Shown here piece after piece: positions 52,858 through 61,610 of a DNA stretch of 64,000 nucleotides; positions within the stretch are counted from its first letter, which is position 1, and the number at the start of each line of letters is the position of its first letter. Made by a program: the position numbers and the translations under genes. The DNA lies in the NCBI GenBank assembly GCA_004554245.1, contig SFND01000012.1, positions 39,362-103,361 of the forward strand. The letters are read 5' to 3'. The DNA is from Oribacterium sp. GTDB lineage: Bacteria; Bacillota_A; Clostridia; Lachnospirales; Lachnospiraceae. A model generated the notes under the pieces. It was not told the origin of the DNA. It made no database searches and was given only the letters and a program-made list of their open reading frames with translations.

Positions 52858-54207
52858 TTATCTTACCAGTGCCGGTTTCTTGTGATCATACTTCCAGCCC
52901 GGAATCAGATACTGCATCGCCTTCGCATCATCACGATCATGGGATGGCAGGCTGTTGTAAAGCTTATTTGCCTTCATGACCTTCTCCATGTTGAGATGTA
53001 CGCCGAGTCCCGGTGCATCCGGAACCTGCAGCTTGCCGCCGATGATCTGTGGCGTATCATCGAGGAGATTCTGACCGTCCTGCCAGATCCAGTGGGTATC
53101 GAGCGGTGCCGGATCGCCGACCGCAGCGGCACCCACCTGTGCAAAGGCTGCCAGTGTGATGTCGAAGTGGTTGTTCGAGTGTACGCCCCAGGTAAGACCC
53201 CAGGAGTTGAGAAGCTGTGACATACGGATCGCACCATCGAAGCCCCAGAAGTGCGGATCTGCGAGGATGATATCGCAGGCATTGAGGCTTACGGTGTGAT
53301 AGAACTGACGCCAGTCGGTTGCGATCATGTTCGTCGCCACCTGGAACTGTGTCGCATTCTTAAACTCGCGCATGATCTCACGGCTGGAATAACCGGCCTC
53401 TGGTCCGCATGGATCCTCCATGTAGGTGATGATCCCATGCATATCCTTGCAGAGCTCGATGGCCTCCTTCAGGCTCCATGCGCCGTTCGGGTCAATGTTG
53501 ATACGTGCATCCGGGAACCGCTTCTTCAGTGCACGCATCGCATCCATCTCCTCGGAGCCCTTCAGTACACCGCCCTTCAGCTTGAAGTTGCGGAAACCGT
53601 ACTTTTCGGTCAGCGCCTCTGCCTCTTCGACCACTCTCTCCGGTGTCAGAATTTCCTCACGGCGCAGACGGAACCATGGATCCGAGCTGTCGCTCTCATC
53701 GAGATACTGCATCTCGCCTGCCGGCACTTTCTTCTTATCGGACACATAGAAGAGATAGCCGAGCATCTCGACTTCCTTTCGCTGCTGTCCCTCACCGAGA
53801 AGATCACACATCGGTACGCCCAGGAACTGGCCCATCAGATCGAGCATCGCACACTCCAGTGCCCACTCACTCTTTACGACGAACTTCAGCTTCGAGATAT
53901 CCAGTGTCTGGATACCCTCGCCATCGTCCTCTGCGGCAGGGTTCGCCAGCTTATGGATCTTCTGGAGGATCTGACGATACTTCGCGATCGGCTGTCCCTC
54001 TACGAGTGGCTTTACTGCGTTAAGACACTCACAGGTGTAATCTCCACCATGAATCTCACCGATGCCCTGATGTCCCGCACTATCCTCGAGAATCACCAGA
54101 TTTCTTGTAAATGCCGGTGCATGACAGCCCGACAGAGTCATCAGCATACTGTCGTAGCCGGCCACCGGGATGACCTGCATCTTCTTAATAATAGGTGTAT
54201 CTGCCAT
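52858..54207 (-). CDS. Glucarate dehydratase-family protein, second paralogue
   Basis: 449-residue enolase-superfamily acid-sugar dehydratase. Catalytic Lys in NFKLKGGVLKG, metal ligands in INIDPNGAW, MEDPCGPEAGY and VATNMIATDWRQ, and the base His in GVHSNNHFDIT are kept. It differs from the gudD at 59031 at positions lining the lid and barrel (DIILADPHFWGFDGAIRMSQ versus DIPLADPHFWTMEGSVRVGQ), so it may prefer another aldarate such as galactarate or idarate, or be a GudX-type relative. ATG at 54207 follows AGAGGTATGAAA. Confidence 0.85.
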   Translation of the reverse strand: MADTPIIKKMQVIPVAGYDSMLMTLSGCHAPAFTRNLVILEDSAGHQGIGEIHGGDYTCECLNAVKPLVEGQPIAKYRQILQKIHKLANPAAEDDGEGIQTLDISKLKFVVKSEWALECAMLDLMGQFLGVPMCDLLGEGQQRKEVEMLGYLFYVSDKKKVPAGEMQYLDESDSSDPWFRLRREEILTPERVVEEAEALTEKYGFRNFKLKGGVLKGSEEMDAMRALKKRFPDARINIDPNGAWSLKEAIELCKDMHGIITYMEDPCGPEAGYSSREIMREFKNATQFQVATNMIATDWRQFYHTVSLNACDIILADPHFWGFDGAIRMSQLLNSWGLTWGVHSNNHFDITLAAFAQVGAAAVGDPAPLDTHWIWQDGQNLLDDTPQIIGGKLQVPDAPGLGVHLNMEKVMKANKLYNSLPSHDRDDAKAMQYLIPGWKYDHKKPALVR

Positions 54208-54329
54208 TTTCATACCTCTTTTCTTCTATGGTGCATAAGCGTCGGAAAAATGAATCTTCCAACACAAATCGTATGCTCACCTTTTCTGCAGTAAAGGTGC
54301 TTATAAAAGCAGCAGCGAAGCTACTGAAA

Positions 54330-55196
54330 TTATCGAATTAAAAATGAGACGAGCTCGAGAACGTGATGGAGCTCCGGATATGGATCTCTCGTGAGTTCCT
54401 GCTTCGTAACCGCTTCGCGAACAGAAAAACCGGCGCTTAAAAAGCGATTTCGGATATAGACGTCGAGAACATCGTCCTCGATGCTTACGGAGATTTTTCC
54501 AGGTGTATATTCTGAAAAGGCGCGAAGCTTCTGTAGGAAGGCACTGCTCGGAAGCTTCGCGTCCTGATCAGCGGTATAGAGATGCATCGACGAAGGGACG
54601 CCCTCCGGACGTGCTGCTTCGTCAAGCTGCTGTTTTTTATAGAAGTCTGTCTGAAATTCTACCGGGAACACGCCATCCTCAAGGATGCGTACATTCAGTC
54701 CGGTGGATTTCGGGAGTCGAATACGGATCCAGTTGCCGGTATTGATGTCAGCGGCAACGCCCTTTTCATGCTGGTGCTGTGCGACGGAGCAGTCCGTCGA
54801 GCGGATCTCGAGCTTTCCCTTCGTTCCATGAATGGATTTGAAAAAGCTCGCGGTCTTCGGCACAAACGGCAGAAGTCCGGCGGCTTCCAGATCCTGCTCG
54901 GAAAGCTGCGTTCCCTTTTCTTCGATTTCGGTATCGCTGAAATCCTTCAGTGTGCTCAGCTCGAGATTCGTGTTTTCACACTTTTTAAGATAGGCGCGCT
55001 GCTGCTTTCGTACGACGAAAATCTGATACAGGATGGCGACCACCAGAAGGATGGAGGTGAGCATAAACTGCTTTAAGACGGAAACCACGATGACGGCGAT
55101 GAGCAGAACGATCAGCGCATACGCCATGTAATGAATGCGCTTGTTCTCCTGCGCCAGCTCCTGTACGTACTGATCCTGCGTTTTTCTGACTGCCAT
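54330..55196 (-). CDS. Membrane-associated protein of unknown function
   Basis: 288 residues, not recognised. N-terminal cytosolic segment, then two membrane helices close together (about residues 25-45 and 48-64; AYALIVLLIAVIVVS and SILLVVAILYQIFVV), a basic stretch VRKQQRAYLKK and a long soluble C-terminal region (residues 75-288) with mixed alpha/beta character. GAAAGAGGTACTT precedes the ATG at 55196; the frame extends upstream without a better start. It lies between tctC and the gudX-like gene on the same strand but is separated from both by more than 100 bases. Confidence 0.7.
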   Translation of the reverse strand: MAVRKTQDQYVQELAQENKRIHYMAYALIVLLIAVIVVSVLKQFMLTSILLVVAILYQIFVVRKQQRAYLKKCENTNLELSTLKDFSDTEIEEKGTQLSEQDLEAAGLLPFVPKTASFFKSIHGTKGKLEIRSTDCSVAQHQHEKGVAADINTGNWIRIRLPKSTGLNVRILEDGVFPVEFQTDFYKKQQLDEAARPEGVPSSMHLYTADQDAKLPSSAFLQKLRAFSEYTPGKISVSIEDDVLDVYIRNRFLSAGFSVREAVTKQELTRDPYPELHHVLELVSFLIR

Positions 55197-55340
55197 AAGT
55201 ACCTCTTTCCTGTGATGAGCACGCAGGGAGTGCCGGCTGAAAACGCGGGGTTTCCCGTGATGCCCTGTATATAGATGATGTAAAAGGGTCATAGATCACC
55301 ATATGATTCCTCATCCGATGATCTCTGATTCTTTTAAATT

Positions 55341-55367
55341 CCGGTTCCGGCAGACTGCCGGAACCGG
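55341..55367 (-). terminator. tctBAC operon terminator
   Basis: Perfect 13-bp stem (55341-55353 with 55355-55367) just after the tctC stop; the U-rich tail on the minus strand is weak. Confidence 0.7.
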
Positions 55368-55400
55368 GCTAAAGGAAGTTATATGGAGAAGATTACGTTT

Positions 55401-56465
55401 TTACTTTTCAACAGACTCAGCAATCTCCTTGAAGGTTGCAAGGTAGTTCTTATCGTTCTCTACAGAATCTGCAGCAGAGAGATAGTACGGATTGATCTCC
55501 ATGTTCTTGAGGTCTTCCTGGCACTTCTCGTTCTCCGTAACAGCCTTGGTGGTGTTCTCAAACCATGCGATGACAGCATCATCGGTTCCAGCCGGGAAGT
55601 AGAAAGAGTAGTCAAGGTCAGGGTAAACGATGTCGATGCCCTGCTCCTTCAGAGTAGGAACATCCGGCATCAGTGCGGATCTCTCTTCTGTAGGGATACC
55701 TACACATACAAACTGACCTGCATCAAGATAATCCTTGGTATTTACGAATGCACCCGGCATCATATCTACCTGACCGGAAAGCATCGCCGTTACCTTATCG
55801 GAGTTAGATCCTACGTCTACGAGGTCGAGATCGATACCAGCTACCTGCTCAAACTTGAGGAGCTCGTAGTAGGTATATGCACCCACCTCGGTACAAGCCT
55901 TCAGCTGACCAGGATTTGCCTTGGCAGCCTCGATGAACTCATTGAGGTCCTTATACTTATCCGGATTTACATAGAGACCCTGTGCATCATTCTTTGCGAA
56001 GGTTGGTCCGAGTGTAAATGCGGTGTAGTCATAATCGGTGATGCCGGCAACATTAGCCACATTTACGAGGTTGTGACCATACAGAACGGTCTGGCCATCG
56101 TTGGCTGCGGACAGAACCTGATTTGCAGCAACGGATCCGGATGCACCACTTGCATTTACAACGACGAAGTCAACGCCGGTTGCTTCCTTCGCATACTGTG
56201 CGAAGATACGAGCAGAAAGGTCGGTGTCTCCACCTGCACCTGCCGGAAGAACCAGGGAAATCGGACCGGATGGCTGCCAGTCACCTGCGGTGGTGTTTGC
56301 AGCTGCGGTGGTGCTTTCAGCTGCATCTCCGGATGCAGCGCTCTCTGCAGCCTTCGTCTCTGCTGGTGCAGCAGCGGTGGTGCTACCGGTTGAGGAAGAG
56401 CCACATGCAGCGAGGCCGAGTGCCATGCTACCTGCAAGAAGTGCGGATAAGATTCTTTTTTTCAT
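55401..56465 (-). CDS. tctC: Tripartite tricarboxylate transporter substrate-binding lipoprotein
   Basis: 354-residue extracytoplasmic binding protein of the TTT family. Lipoprotein signal with lipobox LAAC (Cys about residue 21), a Ser/Thr/Ala-rich tether (residues 22-62), and a TctC fold: ISLVLPAGAGGDTDLSARIF, VVVNASGASGSVAANQVLSA, GSNSDKVTAMLSGQVDMMPG. Third gene of the tctB-A-C operon. Location among aldarate genes suggests an acid sugar ligand. Confidence 0.93.
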   Translation of the reverse strand: MKKRILSALLAGSMALGLAACGSSSTGSTTAAAPAETKAAESAASGDAAESTTAAANTTAGDWQPSGPISLVLPAGAGGDTDLSARIFAQYAKEATGVDFVVVNASGASGSVAANQVLSAANDGQTVLYGHNLVNVANVAGITDYDYTAFTLGPTFAKNDAQGLYVNPDKYKDLNEFIEAAKANPGQLKACTEVGAYTYYELLKFEQVAGIDLDLVDVGSNSDKVTAMLSGQVDMMPGAFVNTKDYLDAGQFVCVGIPTEERSALMPDVPTLKEQGIDIVYPDLDYSFYFPAGTDDAVIAWFENTTKAVTENEKCQEDLKNMEINPYYLSAADSVENDKNYLATFKEIAESVEK

Positions 56466-56554
56466 AGTTTTCTCCTTTTTCGGGGCGCCCCCCGGCGCCC
56501 ATGATTTATTACTTCTTCCGTCTCGCGGAAGTTTAGTACAGTTTTTGTTTTCAC

Positions 56555-58057
56555 TTAGTCATCGACTTTCTTGCCACCGTGCTTGAGCTCCTTAAACATA
56601 GACCAGAGGAGAACGCCGCAGGCGATGAAGAAGAATACATCGAAGATCGGATGTGTGAAGAATGCGCCGAAGCTCTTGTAGCTCATGATGCCTCGACGGA
56701 GGTAGGTCTCCGTCATCGAGCCGACCAGGAAGCAAAGGACGAACGGTGTCGTCGGAAGACTAAGCTTGTGATAGATGTAGCCGACCACACCGAAGACGAT
56801 GATGGACTGCACATCGAAGACACGGTTGTTGGTTGCATATGCACCGACTGCGCAGAGTACGAGGATCAATGGCATCAGAATGTGCTTCGGAACCTTCAGA
56901 ATCTGTACGAAGCCCTTGATACATGTCCACTCAACGATCAGCATGATAAGGTCACATACCATACATGCAGCGAAGATGCCGTATACGACGTCGGCGTTCT
57001 TTACGAAGAGGAGCGGACCGGCGGACAGGCCGTGAATCAGGAAGCCGCCAAGCATCATCGCGGTAACACCGTCGCCCGGGATACCGAGAACGAGAAGCGG
57101 AATCATCGCACCACCGATCGTTGCATTGTTCGCACACTCGGTTGCAACGATACCTTCCGGATCACCTGTACCGAAGGTTTCCGGATGCTTACTCATGTTC
57201 TTTGCCGTAACGTAAGCCAGCATACCGGAGGTAGAACCGCCGATACCCGGAAGGATACCGATACCAGTTCCGATGAGGGCTGCTCTCAGTGCGCCCGGAA
57301 GCCAGGAAACGAACTCCTTCATGGAGAAACCGAAGCCCTTCACCTTTGAAGTCGGGATGGTCTGTACGCCCTTCGCATTCATCTCCTCTGCGGACTTCAG
57401 AATATCCGCAACAGCGAAGATACCGATGAGGGTGGTCAGCTGGTTGAAGCCGGCAAGAAGATTCGCATTGCCGAAGGTAAAACGTGCCGTACCGTCGATT
57501 GGTGCCATACCGATGAAGCAGAACACCAGTCCGAAGAGGCCTGCGAGGAGACCCTTGATCATATTTCCTGAGGAGAGGATCGCCACCATCGTAAGAGCGA
57601 AAAAGCAGATACCGAAGTTCTCAACCGGAGTGAACTTCAGCGCAACATCTGCAAGCATCGGTGCGAAGAAGGACAGGATAAAGAACGAAAACAGTGATCC
57701 GAGGAAGGAGAAGACGATGCCGACACCAAGTGCCTTCATCGCTTCACCCTTCTGCGCCATCGGGTAGCCATCGAAGGTGGTCGCGATGGAAGAAGCGGTA
57801 CCCGGCATGTTGAGGAGGATCGCGGAGATCAGTCCGCCGGAGATACCTCCGATGTAAACAGCAACCAGGGTGTTCATACCGAGGGATGCCTCCATGCTGA
57901 AGGTCAGCGGGAGCATCAGGGCGACGGCCATGGATGCGGAAAGACCAGGAATCGATCCGAAGACGATACCGATCGCCACACCGGCGATCATGAAAAGTAA
58001 GGAAACCGGCTGGCAAACTGAAACGATACCGGCACCTAACTGTGCTAATGCGTTCAT
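56555..58057 (-). CDS. tctA: Tripartite tricarboxylate transporter large permease
   Basis: 500-residue permease with about 11-12 membrane helices. TctA signatures: GIVFGSIPGLSASMAVALML near the start, MNTLVAVYIGGISGGLISAIL, LNMPGTASSIATTFDGYPMA, and GGAMIPLLVLGIPGDGVTAM. Together with TctB and TctC it imports di- or tricarboxylate-like acids using an ion gradient. It starts 16 bases after tctB. Confidence 0.96.
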   Translation of the reverse strand: MNALAQLGAGIVSVCQPVSLLFMIAGVAIGIVFGSIPGLSASMAVALMLPLTFSMEASLGMNTLVAVYIGGISGGLISAILLNMPGTASSIATTFDGYPMAQKGEAMKALGVGIVFSFLGSLFSFFILSFFAPMLADVALKFTPVENFGICFFALTMVAILSSGNMIKGLLAGLFGLVFCFIGMAPIDGTARFTFGNANLLAGFNQLTTLIGIFAVADILKSAEEMNAKGVQTIPTSKVKGFGFSMKEFVSWLPGALRAALIGTGIGILPGIGGSTSGMLAYVTAKNMSKHPETFGTGDPEGIVATECANNATIGGAMIPLLVLGIPGDGVTAMMLGGFLIHGLSAGPLLFVKNADVVYGIFAACMVCDLIMLIVEWTCIKGFVQILKVPKHILMPLILVLCAVGAYATNNRVFDVQSIIVFGVVGYIYHKLSLPTTPFVLCFLVGSMTETYLRRGIMSYKSFGAFFTHPIFDVFFFIACGVLLWSMFKELKHGGKKVDD

Positions 58058-58073
58058 TCTGTTTCCTCCTTTA

Positions 58074-58568
58074 TTACAGTGCGAAGATTCCTGCCGGAAG
58101 GACGATCTTGAATCCGTAGCGGAACAGGAAGTAGACGATAAATGTAAATATCACATCGATCACAAGGTACTGAATAAGATCCTTTTTCGTACGATGTGCA
58201 TCCGGTGCGAGGATCGTGATCTGAATGAACAGATAGAGCAGCGTACTGATGATGAAGCCGATCGGCTCGAGGATGTTCACATACACGATTGCGGATACGA
58301 GACTTCCGAGTACTCTCTTATAATCGGATGTATCCTTATAACCGGATGCTTCCACCTCCGTGACATGCTTCTTCAGTCCCTTGACAGTCCAGAACAGAAG
58401 CAAAAGTGCCAGTACCAGAATGATGATACCTACCAGACGTGGCATGAAATCCGGACCGATTTCCATTACCTTCGACTTCGGCAGCTTTCCGGCACCGATG
58501 ATCAGTGCGATGCCTAATGCCGCGTAGAAGATGCCGACGATCATGTCGCCATATTTCTTTAAGAACAT
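58074..58568 (-). CDS. tctB: Tripartite tricarboxylate transporter small permease
   Basis: 164 residues with four membrane helices; MIVGIFYAALGIALIIGAGK, MEIGPDFMPRLVGIIILVLA (the PDFMP-type TctB motif) and two C-terminal helices ending in FRYGFKIVLPAGIF. First gene of tctBAC. The GGGGGAACTTCA sequence before the ATG is the binding site. Confidence 0.92.
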   Translation of the reverse strand: MFLKKYGDMIVGIFYAALGIALIIGAGKLPKSKVMEIGPDFMPRLVGIIILVLALLLLFWTVKGLKKHVTEVEASGYKDTSDYKRVLGSLVSAIVYVNILEPIGFIISTLLYLFIQITILAPDAHRTKKDLIQYLVIDVIFTFIVYFLFRYGFKIVLPAGIFAL

Positions 58569-58704
58569 TGAAGTTCCCCCTTTCCTGTCCGTCCCCCGGA
58601 CACTCCTCTGTGCAATCTGTGTACTCCAGAGGTTTTATCTTCCATAGGCCCCCGCCTACAAAATTCATGCTCCACAAGTTGTCTCGTGTTTCTTTGTTAT
58701 AATT

Positions 58705-58733
58705 AGTATAAAATTCACAATGTCGTTCGTAAA
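58705..58733 (-). promoter_or_regulatory. tctBAC promoter
   Basis: Minus strand -35 TTTACG (58728-58733), 17-bp spacer, -10 TATACT (58705-58710). The leader to tctB is about 130 bases and contains short hairpins. The -35 and spacing correspond exactly to those of gudD. Confidence 0.7.
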
Positions 58734-58841
58734 GCTCGTAACTCTAATGTGAAATTAAGAAAAACTTATAACCGATGTATCTTTCGATAAGTTTTACTTT
58801 TAGCTTCGCTTATGTGCGCATTAGAAAAACTTACGTTAAAT
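58729..58841 (-). promoter_or_regulatory. Conserved 113-bp activator region, tctB copy
   Basis: Aligns without gaps to 60502-60614, about 85 of 113 positions identical. It overlaps the -35 of the tct promoter and extends upstream of it. It contains dyad ATAAG-N17-CTTAT (from about 58787 to 58813) and repeated AACTTA motifs. Best explained as the binding region of the LysR regulator at 60652. Confidence 0.7.
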
Positions 58842-58915
58842 TTTAGACGTGCATTTTCATTAATAGTTGTGCGTTTCAGTCTGGCGGACACTCCGCTGCT
58901 GCATCCACTTTCAGG

Positions 58916-58977
58916 TAGAAAAAAGCTCCCTCTAAAGTGGGCAGGAACCATAGATTCCTGTTCGCCTTAAAGAGAGC
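58916..58977 (-). terminator. gudD terminator
   Basis: Long imperfect stem (58925-58947 with 58955-58977) including CAGGAA/TTCCTG at its tip, followed by a six-U run on the minus strand. Confidence 0.85.
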
Positions 58978-59030
58978 CCATTTTCAAAACGTGGACGCCT
59001 CCGGTACGGATGCCGGAAGTGCGCACTACA

Positions 59031-60362
59031 TCAGCGAACCATGCAAGGACGCTTGTTATCAAACTTCCAATTCGGTACCAGGAACTGCATGCCGATGGCA
59101 TCATCACGTGCGCCGAGGCAGTTATCCATATAGAGCTTGTTTGCCTTCATGATCTGCTCACGATCGACCTCGACACCGAGGCCCACCATCTTATCGATGT
59201 TGTGGATGCATCCACCCTCGATCTGCATCGGGTTCTTCGTCAGACGGTTTCTGCCCTCCTGCCAAATCCAGTGCGTATCGATACCGTTCATGCGGCCAGG
59301 GATGGCAGCGGCACACTGTGCAACCATCGCGAGGGAAATATCGAAGTGGTTGTTGGAGTGGCAGCCCCACATCAGACCGAAGTCGTTGCACAGCTGACCG
59401 ACACGTACCGAACCCTCCATGGTCCAGAAGTGCGGATCTGCCAGCGGGATGTCGACTGCCTTCAGCTCGATGCAGTGACGCATCTGACGCCAGTCGGTAT
59501 CGATCATGTTGGTGGCGGTAAACATGCCGGACTCCTGACGGAACTCCGCCATCACCTCACGGCCGGAGAAACCATTTTCTGCGCCGCATGGATCCTCGAT
59601 GTATGCCAGGATCTCCTTAAACTTCGGTGCCATCTCGAGCGACTTCTCGAGCGACCAGCAGCCGTTCGGATCGAGATCGACACGTGCATTCGGGAATGCC
59701 TTCTTGATGGCAGCGACTGCCTTATACTCCTCTTCCGGCTCGAACACACCGCCCTTCAGCTTGAAATCCTCGAAGCCGTACTTCTCCGCCGTTGCCTTCG
59801 CAAGTGCGACGATGTGCTCCGGGTCCATCGCTTCTTCGTTACGAAGTCTGTACCACTCACAGTCTGAGTCGGACTCATCCATGTATGGAAGCGTGGTCTT
59901 CTTACGATCACCGACATAGAAAAGGTAAGAAAGGAAACGTACGGACGTTCTCTGAAGGCCATCACCCATGAGAGAAGCCGCCGGAACCTCGAGGAACTTA
60001 CCCATAAGGTCGAGAAGCGGAGCTTCGATCGCCGTTACAACATGTACACCGGTACGAAGGTCGAAGGTCTGAAGTCCTCTGACATCATCCTTGATGTTTG
60101 CATCGAGCCATGCACGTACACGATTTAAGGTATTCTTATAATCTGAAATCTTCGTGCCGATGACGAGATCCTTTACCGCCTCCAGTGCGTTTGTGATCTT
60201 CTGACCGCCCGGAACCTCGCCGATACCCTCTACACCGTTTGAATCGGTCAGGATGACGATGTTTCTGGTGAAGTATGGTGCATGCGCACCGGAAAGGTTC
60301 AGCTCCATGGAATCGAAGCCGGCAACTGGAAATACTTCCATCTTTTCTACTACTGGAATCAT
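59031..60362 (-). CDS. gudD: Glucarate dehydratase
   Basis: 443-residue enolase-superfamily enzyme, D-glucarate (and usually L-idarate) to 5-keto-4-deoxyglucarate. Catalytic Lys in DFKLKGGVFEP, metal ligands in VDLDPNGCW, IEDPCGAENGFSGREVMAEF (read in parts) and TATNMIDTDWRQM, base His in WGCHSNNHFDISLAM and the C-terminal IDTHWIWQEG. It agrees with known GudD at every catalytic position. Monocistronic, divergent from the LysR gene with which it shares a 289-base control region. Confidence 0.94.
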   Translation of the reverse strand: MIPVVEKMEVFPVAGFDSMELNLSGAHAPYFTRNIVILTDSNGVEGIGEVPGGQKITNALEAVKDLVIGTKISDYKNTLNRVRAWLDANIKDDVRGLQTFDLRTGVHVVTAIEAPLLDLMGKFLEVPAASLMGDGLQRTSVRFLSYLFYVGDRKKTTLPYMDESDSDCEWYRLRNEEAMDPEHIVALAKATAEKYGFEDFKLKGGVFEPEEEYKAVAAIKKAFPNARVDLDPNGCWSLEKSLEMAPKFKEILAYIEDPCGAENGFSGREVMAEFRQESGMFTATNMIDTDWRQMRHCIELKAVDIPLADPHFWTMEGSVRVGQLCNDFGLMWGCHSNNHFDISLAMVAQCAAAIPGRMNGIDTHWIWQEGRNRLTKNPMQIEGGCIHNIDKMVGLGVEVDREQIMKANKLYMDNCLGARDDAIGMQFLVPNWKFDNKRPCMVR

Positions 60363-60477
60363 GTTCTATCCTCCTTACATGAATCATGCACACACGCTTG
60401 TGTACATCGTTTCTGCAGTTCAGAAGCTGTCCACACACCACAGTGCTCTGCAGAAATACTCGATTGCTTATATAGAA

Positions 60478-60506
60478 ATTATAGATTTTTCAGCTTTTTT
60501 AGTAAA
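60478..60506 (-). promoter_or_regulatory. gudD promoter
   Basis: Minus strand -35 TTTACT (60501-60506), 17-bp spacer, perfect -10 TATAAT (60478-60483); start about 110 bases before the gudD ATG. Confidence 0.72.
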
Positions 60507-60614
60507 GCGCGTAACTCTTATGGTATACTAAGCACAACTTATGGTTCTTTGCATTTTCAATAAGTTTTGCTTTTAGCTTTACTTATGGAAGCATTAGGAA
60601 AACTTACGTTGAAT
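60502..60614. promoter_or_regulatory. Conserved 113-bp activator region, gudD/LysR copy
   Basis: Second copy of the block at 58729-58841, same orientation and same offset from the leftward promoter. It lies between divergent gudD and the LysR gene, so it could serve activation of gudD and autorepression of the regulator. The dyad ATAAG-N17-CTTAT is conserved (about 60560-60586). Confidence 0.72.
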
Positions 60615-60651
60615 CATCGATATGTAACGATCTTTTTATAAGGAGGAACAC

Positions 60652-61581
60652 ATGGATTTCCGGGAATGTGAGTATATGGTTGAAATTGCGAAGGAAAACA
60701 ATATAACGAAGGCTGCGAGAAATCTCTTCATCTCCCAGTCTGCCCTGAATCAACAGCTTCTCAAGCTGGAAAAGGAGTTAGGTACGCAGCTCTTCGTGCG
60801 TTCCCGTACCGACTGGCATCCGACCGAAGCCGGGGAAGCCTATCTGCAGGGCGCGCGCAAAGCCCTCCTGATCAAGCAGGATACCTATAAGAAAATCTAC
60901 AATATCACACACTCCGGAAAATCCGAGCTGAGGATCGGTCTTACAACCAATCGTGGTATCCGCATGTTCACAGAAATATATCCTGCGCTCCACCAGAAGT
61001 ACGACGAGCTGCGCATCAGTCCGCAGGAAATGAGCGTGTCGAATCTTCAGAAGGAACTGAATGCCGGAAACATCGATCTCGGCTTCGTCACACTGCGGAA
61101 GGATCAGCGGACCAGCGACGATTATCTGACCGTCGGTTCCGAAGAGATGTGCGTGCTGGTGCCGAAAACGCATCCTCTCTGCGATCGCTACTCCTTCAGC
61201 GGCCCGGAGCTTCCGGTCATCGATCTCCGAGACCTGCAGTACGAGCCATTCGTCGTGCTCTCCCATGCATCGACGAATCGCCAGATCACCGATGATATCT
61301 TTCGGAATGCCGGCTTCGAGCCGATGATCCTCATGGAAACAAACTCGACCGCCAGTCTTCCGACCCTGGTGGAAGCCAGTCTCTGCTGTGCGATCGTGCC
61401 GCGCTACTACGCAGACGAAAAAAATCCCAAGATCGGATGCTTCGTATTACCGAATCACCCGACCTGGGATCTCTGTATCACATATCGAAAAGGGGCATAC
61501 CTCACCGACGCCGCGAAGGATTTCATCGCCATGGTACGCGCGTACTGGACTGAGCACCTGACACCGGTGCAGAATAACTAA
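60652..61581 (+). CDS. LysR family regulator of the aldarate genes
   Basis: 309-residue LysR-type regulator: MDFRECEYMVEIAKENNITK, AARNLFISQSALNQQLLKLE (HTH), ELGTQLFVRSRTDWHPTEAG, then a PBP2-type effector domain. Divergent from gudD, as is usual for LysR regulators and their targets. A conserved block at its own promoter recurs at tctB, so gudD and tctBAC are the probable regulon and glucarate or a derivative the coinducer. AAGGAGGAACAC precedes the ATG. Confidence 0.93.
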   Translation: MDFRECEYMVEIAKENNITKAARNLFISQSALNQQLLKLEKELGTQLFVRSRTDWHPTEAGEAYLQGARKALLIKQDTYKKIYNITHSGKSELRIGLTTNRGIRMFTEIYPALHQKYDELRISPQEMSVSNLQKELNAGNIDLGFVTLRKDQRTSDDYLTVGSEEMCVLVPKTHPLCDRYSFSGPELPVIDLRDLQYEPFVVLSHASTNRQITDDIFRNAGFEPMILMETNSTASLPTLVEASLCCAIVPRYYADEKNPKIGCFVLPNHPTWDLCITYRKGAYLTDAAKDFIAMVRAYWTEHLTPVQNN

Positions 61582-61610
61582 ACAGCCAGAATATCGAACC
61601 CGTCGCACTA

